From contig NC_053392.1 in assembly GCF_905171765.1 (NCBI RefSeq), positions 404,041,399 through 404,105,398 on the forward strand: DNA of 64,000 nt. The letters are read 5' to 3'. Origin of the DNA: Bufo bufo (lineage: Eukaryota; Chordata; Amphibia; Anura; Bufonidae). Under the pieces are notes generated by a model that was given only the letters and a program-made list of their open reading frames with translations, made no database searches and had not been told where the DNA came from. Shown piece by piece: positions 56,852 to 64,000 of the stretch (the stretch's first letter is position 1; every line of letters starts with the position of its first letter). Position numbers and translations under genes: made by a program.

Positions 56852-57904
56852 TAAGAGCACCAGCAAGGTGGCCCTGGAACAGCAATGGATTAAACAGGCG
56901 ACAATGCTTCTTTTATTTTATAACATTTCCTGCCTTTACCTACATTTTGGGGGTCTCAGAAAACCCCTTTAAGGCAAGAGTTAGTTTGGGTTGGATTCTC
57001 AACTGCAGTTTTTGTTTTTGCGGTTAATCTAGCAGTATTGTTTTTTTAAGCATTCAATGTAACAAAACTGCTGCTCAAATTAACTAGTTATGTGGACTTT
57101 AGACTTACAGCAGCATTTTCTCACTGTATAAATGTTTAACAAAGCATTACTCCTATAATAAGAAGTTCTGCAGCTTTAAAAAAAATATTTAAAACCGTAA
57201 AATTGATTGCTGATTCCTTTTACTTCCTCTTTTGTCTTAATCTATCAAAAGAGAGAGAATTAAAATGAGATTTGACATTTCTTTCCTACACACTGCCAAA
57301 GTGGTTTTACAGGCGGTAATTGTACTCGCTTCAGTTAAGTATACAGCGCAGTAGAAGGCGGCTCTTTGCATCTTTGAATTTGTGTTGTCATTATTGAGCT
57401 GGAGGCAGCAACATATGATCTGATCATAGAAGAGCTGCTTTTTTTCAGATGGCTTAAATTAAAAAGTAACAACATTTACAATATGAAATCAATATTTTCA
57501 TTCAAAAACATTTTTCTTATAATCTTTGCCTGCAGAGATGTGGTTGGATCATAATAGAGATTAGGGTTGTGGAACTAAACATTAAATATCTTAAAAATAA
57601 CCCTCTGTAGACTTTTGAAGACATTGACAGTGAGACATAAGTGTTCTTTGCTTACTTTTTTTATTAGTGTGCTTTCACACATAGGGGGAGATATATTAAG
57701 AGCAGCGTTGTGTATGCCGGTCTTAATTGGCCCTGTGCGTGAGGGAGTGAAGAGGCTCATGCATCTTAACAAATTTGTTGCATTCCTTGCAAGAGCAGGA
57801 GCAGATTTCAAGTGTAACGTGCGCCAGTTTTCAGCCATATATGATGTTAAATCAGTCCTGCCATGGAGCTTTCGCCTGCAGCACACCTCCTCCAAGCCAC
57901 GTCC
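56852..57904. other. No gene recognised
   Basis: AT-rich sequence. 57680-57900 (GGGGGAGATATATTAAGAGC) is repeat-like. Confidence 0.35.
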
Positions 57905-58251
57905 ATTGTAAATACATAAAGGGAATCAACAAGGTAAAAGAGGAAAGAATATTTAAAAGAAGAAAAACTGCTACAAGAGGACATAGTTTTAAATTAGAGG
58001 GGCAAAGGTTTAAAAGTAATATCAGGAAGTATTACTTTACTGAGAGAGTAGTGGATGCATGGAATAGCCTTCCTGCCGAAGTGGTAGCTGCAAATACAGT
58101 GAAGGAGTTTAAGCATGCATGGGATAGGCATAAGGCCATCCTTCATATAAGATAGGGCCAGGGGCTATCCATAGTATTTAGTATATTGGGCAGACTAGAT
58201 GGGCCAAATGGTTCTTATCTGCCGACACATTCTGTGTTTCTATGTTTCTAT
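57905..58251 (+). mobile_element. CR1-like LINE 3' end
   Basis: A C-terminal reverse-transcriptase-type tail (57912-58155) is followed by about 75 bp of 3' UTR. It ends in an octamer-like repeat, TGTGTTTCTATGTTTCTA (58233-58250). CR1-clade LINEs end in such short octamer repeats rather than poly-A. Strongly 5'-truncated. Confidence 0.6.
57912..58155 (+). pseudogene. LINE ORF2 C-terminal tail
   Basis: The frame carries RGHSFKLEGQRFK, RKYYFTERVVDAWNSLPAEV and FKHAWDRHKA, a C-terminal signature common in CR1/L2-group and related LINEs. It is open to the stop at 58153-58155 but lacks endonuclease and polymerase. I infer the clade from this tail and the 3' repeat only. Confidence 0.6.
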
Positions 58252-58467
58252 ATCCCTCGTAATTTTTGCAAAAATGTTGAGGGCATCAGAAAAGGCTAAA
58301 AAGTTTCAAACTTTGTCACAAAACGGCACTTGCGAAAAAATATGCAACTTTTGTATGCCAGAAAACTGGCCTATAATTGGCCCAAAATAAATATCCCCAA
58401 AAGTTTTTTTGTGACGTTTTTCTGCCCTTCTCCATTTTTGCAGCAACAACGCTAGATCTAAATGTTA

Positions 58468-59015
58468 GACCAAGTTCACACTTCAGTTATTTGGTCAGTT
58501 ATTTCCATCAGTTATTGTGAGTCAAAACCAGGTGTGAGTCAAAAGCCCAGAACTAGAGATGAGCGATTTTCATGTTTTAAAATTTGATTGGGGGTAAAAA
58601 GAAGAATTGTGTTATAGATTCCGTTACCGTGAACCATAACGCAATTCTATGACGGAATGCATAACGGAATGGTTATTCATTCCATCATTATAGAAGTCTA
58701 TGGCCTGCATAACGGAAACGGGACGGATCAGTTTTGCAGCCCATAGACTTCAATTATGACGGAATGAATAACCATTCTGTTATGCATTCCATCATAGAAT
58801 TGCGTTATGGTCCATGGTAACGGAATCCATAACGCAATTCTGCTTTTACCACCAAACGAAGCATGAAAGAATTTCAGAATATGAACTTCACTCATCTCTA
58901 CCCAGAACAGGTGCAGATCTTTCCATTACACCTTATGTCTGTGTAGGTTTCACTACTGGTTTTGGCTCTTAATAACTGATTAAAATGACCAAATAACTGA
59001 AGTGTGAACTCAGTC
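58468..59015. mobile_element. Harbinger-type MITE split by a hAT MITE
   Basis: GACCAAGTTCACACTTCAGT and ACTGAAGTGTGAACTCAGTC are inverted, and TTA flanks both (58465-58467, 59016-59018). About 200 bp of its own sequence remain when the inner hAT element is subtracted. Confidence 0.7.
58554..58900. mobile_element. hAT MITE, TAGAGATGAGC family
   Basis: TAGAGATGAGCGA and the inverse ending CTCATCTCTA are flanked by an exact 8-bp duplication, CCCAGAAC (58546-58553, 58901-58908). The interior is palindromic (GAATTGTGTTATAGATTCCG against its inverse; inner CATAACGGAATGGTTATTCA). Confidence 0.85.
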
Positions 59016-61134
59016 TTAGCTGAATGTCTATGGGAAATGTGAATTGTAGGACACACAATTTCTTTTTTTTTGAGCTATTGCAGTTTTTGTTGATTAGGGG
59101 ATGCTTTCTGTGTTTCTTGGTTCTTTTCAAAATCACTGTATGCTGTAGCTGTTGACTCTTTTTCAGGCGATTTCCTAACACCTCTATAAAGGAAACAAAA
59201 GAAAATGCTTGTGGTATGATGTGCAGGTCGAATTTATTAAACCCTAATAAGATTAGACATGGTCTCTAGACCTGCACCAGATAATCACAGTGACTGAGAC
59301 GGGATGATAAATATGGCACAGAGATGCCAGATACATGTTTTATTGACCCTATACCAGCTATTGGTAGGCTTACTTTGAGACAGATTTTTACGCCAGAATT
59401 GTGGCACCATTTAGCCACTAAATTGCATGTCTTAGGCCCTTCCCCTTTCCCTCAAATCCCACCCCCTTGTCAAGCATGTCAGGAAATTTTTTAGAAACTG
59501 TCTAGAAACTGTTTAGACAGATTTTTGGTGCAAACTCAATAGTAAATCTGGGCCACTGTGAAAAAAAAATGCCTCAAACACTGCACCAAATAAACGCAGA
59601 TGCCCAAAAAAAAAGCATAATCTAGTGTTTTTCTACAGGTAAAAAAATGCCAGAGCCATATTCATGTGTGTAGGGACCCAAAAGGTAACCTTATAATTAT
59701 GAGCAAAATAGCCCTAAATTACTATACTTGTGTTATTTTTGTGCCCTTCTTTTTGTGAAAGCGGACAAGGGATATGGCATGTTATCTTCAGAAAAGCCAT
59801 CCCATTTATTATCTCTGGGTGTGGTCTTAAACTGGTCATACACATGTAATTAGGATCAGATAAGTTGCAGCTAATCAATCATATGTCACTTCCCTTGTAT
59901 AGATGCTTAGACATTAATGTCCCAGATTTAACTCGAAGATCACAAAGAAATCGTTAAAATAAAAAAATAGGTGTCAGACGTGGAATGTAAACCTGGAGAC
60001 CAGCCATTTAAAGACCAGAACACCCTACTTTGATGAAATGTACTTGAGTCTGGCACAAAGTGGTGAGTGATTGCCCGTAATGGGCCCATATCACCATCCA
60101 TAGTTTCACTTGTTGAGTACAGTAGCTGAAACAAATCCAGCATGAAAAATGTTAAAACTATGATTGACCGTAATGATCATATGTAATGGTATATTCTCAG
60201 ATTGTATCACCCCGGTAGGGTCAGTGTTGGACCCTGACATTGTAGAGGGATCACACATTAAATTATTAGACATGATAATAAACAGTTTAAAGGAATTTCT
60301 ACACAAAATGTCTAGAAGCTGTCTGGTTCTGCTGAGAGTATAACATGCACACGTAATAACTAAATTCCTAGCATAATCAAAGTCACCCCGATCATAAGTT
60401 TTACACAAGAATACATGTTTATTATATTAGTGTACATGGTTTCGTTTGGTGCAATCTATTCTTTATATCAAATCACAGATTTATATAAGAATAGTACAGT
60501 AGTGTTAGAATTTTCAAACGTTTACGCATGAACAAAATTTGTTTTTCAGAAGGCCTGCAGTAAAAAGTTCCATTAATGTTATTGCTTTCTGCTTCACCAA
60601 AGTTCCTTTCCAATATGATTGTCATAATTATTAGACATGCCATTTTTCTTGTCATTGGCTAAATCTTAGGAAATGGCTGCAATAATGAATCTGAAGAGGT
60701 CAAACAATAAGATTGCTTTTGACTTGTAGTTTTGTTAATGAAATTAAAAGTCTATTAAATTGAGAGTGGCAGCTAAATTGATGGACAGTTTCCCGACTCA
60801 CATATTAATGAGAGGAATTTCAGATTATTAAAAAAAGTTTTTTGCCATCACTTTGTTCACATATGTACTGTAGATTTATAACCGATAGATTTTTGATGGC
60901 TAAAAAAACATGTATATGTCCGCACCTTTAACAATTTAGAGATCTTTATCTTGTCATATGTACTTTGAGTGAAGATGACTGTAGGATGTATGTGGGGGTG
61001 TTCATAGAAAAATGACTCTTATGGTATCTGCGAATAATCTTATGTATATGGCCTGCTGTTTGGGAATAAACAGATTAACGGGATGAATTATTTTCCTGAG
61101 AACTAGGAGATGCTGTTCTTGAACATACATGATA
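59016..61134. other. No gene recognised
   Basis: No supported reading frame. 59220-59560 contains repeat-style phrases (CGAATTTATTAAACCC, AGTAAATCTGGGCCAC). The remainder looks unique. 60650-60830 could be conserved non-coding DNA. Confidence 0.35.
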
Positions 61135-61439
61135 GGCCTCATGCACACGACCGTTTTTGTAGTCCGCATCCGAGCCGCATTTTTTGCGGCTCGGGTGCGG
61201 ACCCATTCACTTCAATGCGGCCTCAAAAGATGCGGACAGCACTCCGTGTGCTGTCCGCATCCGTTGCACCGTTCTGTGGCCCCGCATAAAAAATATAACC
61301 TGTCTATTCTTGTCCGTTTTGCGGACAAGAATAGGCATTTCTACAATGCCCGTTCCGTTCCGCAAATTGCGGAAGGCACACTGGCGGCTTCCGTTTTTTG
61401 CGGATACGCAAAAAAAGGCACGGTCGTGTGCATAAGGCC
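61135..61439. mobile_element. Harbinger-type MITE, CATGCACACGACCGT family
   Basis: GGCCTCATGCACACGACCGT and GGTCGTGTGCATAAGGCC are inverted, with ATA on both sides (61132-61134, 61440-61442). The interior has GGACAAGAATAGGCA / inverse blocks as at 47784-48075, so the two are sister copies. Confidence 0.75.
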
Positions 61440-61842
61440 ATAATCAGGGCTGGAAAATCTGATGTTATTTATCTCATGTCTATAGTCAGCTTAAAGAGAG
61501 TTTTATCTTTTGTTGATCCCAAGCTCTGTTTCCAAGTTATCAGATGATGGCAGCACCGTTGTGCACAATATATTTAGTGTGTGCACCGAATATGTGCCCA
61601 TTTGTGACATGCTAGCCACGAACTATTCCACAAACTTGTGTCTAGTCCTCCTGCTTTGCGTCTTTTTTGTCACAATCGGTCGGATTTTGGCGCCTCTTGT
61701 GGTCAAAACTATACCAGCTTAATTTCTAAAAATTGGTGCCAAGTTCCCATAGTACAAAGCCCTGTGGCACAATGTGTCTCAAATAGTCATCTTGTGGCGC
61801 ACTCTGTTGCATCTTCCCTTCAGACTGATTTACACACAGAAA
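61440..61842. other. No gene recognised
   Basis: The frame at 61510-61722 lacks any motif; unsupported. It ends at the hAT target duplication. Confidence 0.4.
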
Positions 61843-61890
61843 TAGGGATGAGAGAATCGATTTTGGATTAAACATAAAACTTCATTCTAA

Positions 61891-63138
61891 GGGTTCATGC
61901 ACACAACCGTATGGCTTTTTCAGTGTTTTGCGGTCCGTCTTTTACGGATCTGTTGTTCCGTTTTTTGTTTCCGTTTCCTTTCCGTTTTTTCGTTCCGTTT
62001 TTCCGTATGCCATATACATTAGGGCTCTTTCACACTTGCGTTGTTCTGTTCCGGCATAGAGTTCCGTCATTGGGGCTCTATGCCGGAAGAATCCTGATCA
62101 GGATTATCCCCATGCATTCTGAATGGAGAGAAATCCGTTCAGGATGCATCAGGATGCATCAGGATGTCTTCAGTTCCGGAACGGAACGTTTTTTGGCCGG
62201 CGAAAATACCGCAGCATGCTGCGCTTTTTGTTCCGGTCAAAAATCATGAACACTTGCCGCAAGGTTGAATCCGGAATTAATGCCCATTGAAAGGCATTAA
62301 TCCGGATCCGGCCTTAAGCTAAACGTCGGCGCATTACCGGATCCGACGTTTAGCTTTTTCTGAATGGTTACCATGGCTGCCAGGACGCTAAAGTCCTGTT
62401 TGCCATGGTAAAGTGTAGTGGGGAGCGGGGGAGCAGTATACTTACCGTCCATGCGGCTCCCGGGGCGCTTCAGAGTGACGTCAGGGCGCCCCACGCGCAT
62501 GGATGACGTGCTCGCATGGATCACGTCATTCATGCGCATGGGGCGCCCTGACGTCATTCTGGAGCGCCCCGGGAGCCGCACGGAAAGTAAGTATACTGCT
62601 CCCCCGCTCCCCACAACTACTATGGCAGCCAGGACTTTAATAGCGTCCTGGGTGCCATAGTAACACTGAACGCATTTTGAAGACGGATCCGTCTTCAAAT
62701 GCTTTCAGTTCACTTGCGGTGTTACGGATCCGGCGGGCACTTCCGGCAAATGGAGTACACGACGGATCCGGACAACGCAAATGTGAAAGAGGCCTTATAC
62801 AGTAATTACATAGAAAAAATTGGACTGGGCATAACATTTTGAATAGATGGTTCTGCAAAAACGGAACGGAAGACATGCGGATGCATTTCCGTATGTGTTC
62901 TGTTTTTTTGTGTGGACCCATTGACTTGAATGGAGCCAAGCACCATGATTTGCGGACAATAATAGGACATGTTCTATCTTTTCACGGTACAGAAATACTG
63001 AAACGGAATGCACACGGAGGCACTTCAGTTTTTTTTTTGCTGATCCATTGAAATGAATGGTTTAGTATATGTACCGCATACTGAACAAAAAAAACGGCCA
63101 GTATACTGAACGCAAAATACTGTCGTGTGCATGAGCCC
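61891..63138. mobile_element. Harbinger-type element inside hAT
   Basis: GGGTTCATGCACACAACCGT and GTCGTGTGCATGAGCCC, with TAA on both sides (61888-61890, 63139-63141). It contains another Harbinger-type element. Confidence 0.7.
62022..62794. mobile_element. Harbinger-type palindromic element, inner-most copy
   Basis: GGGCTCTTTCACACTTGCGT and the inverse ending GTGAAAGAGGCC, with TTA on both sides (62019-62021, 62795-62797). Closely related to 24354-25077, including its palindromic centre (GGATGACGTGCTCGCATGG). Confidence 0.8.
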
Positions 63139-63389
63139 TAATACTGTATGGAGCAGGAGCTCCGTACAGTATTAGAATGTATTCCGACATAACTCTGATA
63201 AGCCGAAGTTATTGCTTCGTGAAATAAATTTTTGCTGTAAAAAAACATTTCCCAAACTAGGGTTCGGTTTCAAGTGGTACCTTGGGACCGAACCAGAGTT
63301 CAGCAAATTAATTTATGAAGTTATTGTGCGAAATCTTGCGAGACTTCACGAAGCAATAACTTCAGCTCATGGGAGCCAATACCTTCTAA

Positions 63390-63696
63390 GGCCTCTTGCC
63401 CACGACTGTATGCCCCCTGAGATATATGATCCGTGAGCAGGTTATATGTCCCGGAGCGACATTGATCATGCGCACGGGAGCGCACAGCATCATAGATTGC
63501 ATTGATGCTGTGCACGTCTGGCCACCCGTGGGACTATTGTCCCGCACTCATAAGATCATAGATCATATGAGTGCGGGCGGCCCGACGTGCACAGCATCAT
63601 TGTAATCTATAATGCTGTGTACTCCCGTGCGCACGATCAATGCCGCCCCGGGACATATGGCCCGCTCACGAACCATATGTTCGTGTGCAAGAGGCC
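63390..63696. mobile_element. Harbinger-type MITE, second insertion in hAT
   Basis: GGCCTCTTGCCCACGACTGT and GTTCGTGTGCAAGAGGCC, with TAA on both sides (63387-63389, 63697-63699). The interior is palindromic around AGATCATAGATCATATGAG. Confidence 0.75.
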
Positions 63697-63802
63697 TAAT
63701 ACTGTACGGATCTCCTGCTCCGTACAGTATTTGAACAAAGTTTTATGCGAATCTACTTCGGATGTTTCATCCGAAGTCGATTCGCTCATCCCTACACAGA
63801 AA

Positions 63803-64000
63803 CACAAAAAATGTACACTACTTTTTAAGACAAAATTGCTTTAGACACATTTAATAATCCAAATACATATTGGTCATAAATTTGACACTAAATAAAAATG
63901 GCACAGGAACAATATTCTTGCACACAATAAACCTTAATCTTAATATATCTGCCCCATTGTCACATCTTAGAGGGGTTGTCCGGGTTTAGAGCTGTACCCG
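63803..64000. other. No gene; AGGGGTTGTCCGGGTTT repeat start at about 63970
   Basis: The last 30 bp resemble the start of a T2-like frog repeat that continues outside the window. Confidence 0.4.

Larger units (their letters stand above)
61843..63794. mobile_element. hAT element with three nested Harbinger-type insertions
   Basis: TAGGGATGAGAGAATCGATT and the inverse ending TTCGCTCATCCCTA are flanked by an exact 8-bp duplication, CACAGAAA (61835-61842, 63795-63802). The hAT sequence itself is about 400 bp: its left end 61843-61887, the stretch 63139-63389 and its right end 63697-63794. No transposase. Confidence 0.85.

Noticed and set aside
1..64000. Prokaryotic-style operons, promoters, ribosome binding sites
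   Set aside because: The content is vertebrate intergenic DNA with LINEs, hAT, Tc1, Harbinger and LTR elements.

Overview
This window looks like intergenic or intronic DNA from an anuran amphibian (frog or toad). It is AT-rich and eukaryotic, and I recognise no host exon, tRNA or rRNA gene in it. Nearly everything that can be named is a transposable element or a decayed copy. The frog inference rests on remembered repeat families: TIRs such as GGCCTCATGCACACGACCGT, hAT-type ends such as TAGGGATGAGCGAATCGA, TTAAAGG (T2/Kolobok-like) MITE ends, L1/Tx1-type LINEs, and hammerhead-bearing Penelope-like pieces. No database was searched, so the species is open.

Layout. Positions 1-720 hold a degenerate hammerhead-bearing fragment. 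874-2448 is a complete Tc1/mariner element with perfect 27-bp TIRs and a frameshifted DD34E transposase. 3059-5285 is a hAT element (8-bp TSD) that contains a 462-bp fold-back and a TA-flanked element. 5385-6370 is an L1 3' end. 8036-8331 is an inverted repeat with a microsatellite core. 8466-9928 is a probable Helitron whose minisatellite was split by an L1 insertion (16-bp TSD). 9967-14912 is a 4.9-kb LTR retrotransposon on the minus strand with domain order gag-PR-IN-RT-RH, the Gmr1-like order rather than the usual Ty3/gypsy order. It inserted in a TA tract next to the Helitron end.

15-26 kb carries MITEs, the first of three copies of a fold-back Tc1 derivative, a diverged duplication and a broken coding relic (25095-26376) of a family I could not name, itself cut by a hAT element. 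26.4-29.6 kb is a tandemly organised amphibian-type repeat. 29.6-33.4 kb is an L1 with ORF1 and ORF2 remnants, and a 1.28-kb TA-flanked palindromic element sits inside ORF1. 34.3-41 kb has a 34-bp minisatellite, T2-like MITEs, another TA-flanked element and small fold-backs. 41287-41734 is a 448-bp insertion with an 18-bp target duplication and a near-consensus hammerhead ribozyme at its 5' end.

43.6-64 kb is dominated by hAT and Harbinger-type non-autonomous elements, often nested. The clearest nest is 61843-63794 (hAT containing Harbinger containing Harbinger, plus a second Harbinger). A 2.06-kb near-palindromic element lies at 54796-56851. Stretches of apparently unique DNA separate the elements, and a few could be conserved non-coding DNA, which cannot be tested here.

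How the parts relate: there is no pathway here. The informative content is the order of insertions, readable from target duplications, and several element structures that were apparently amplified after rearrangement.
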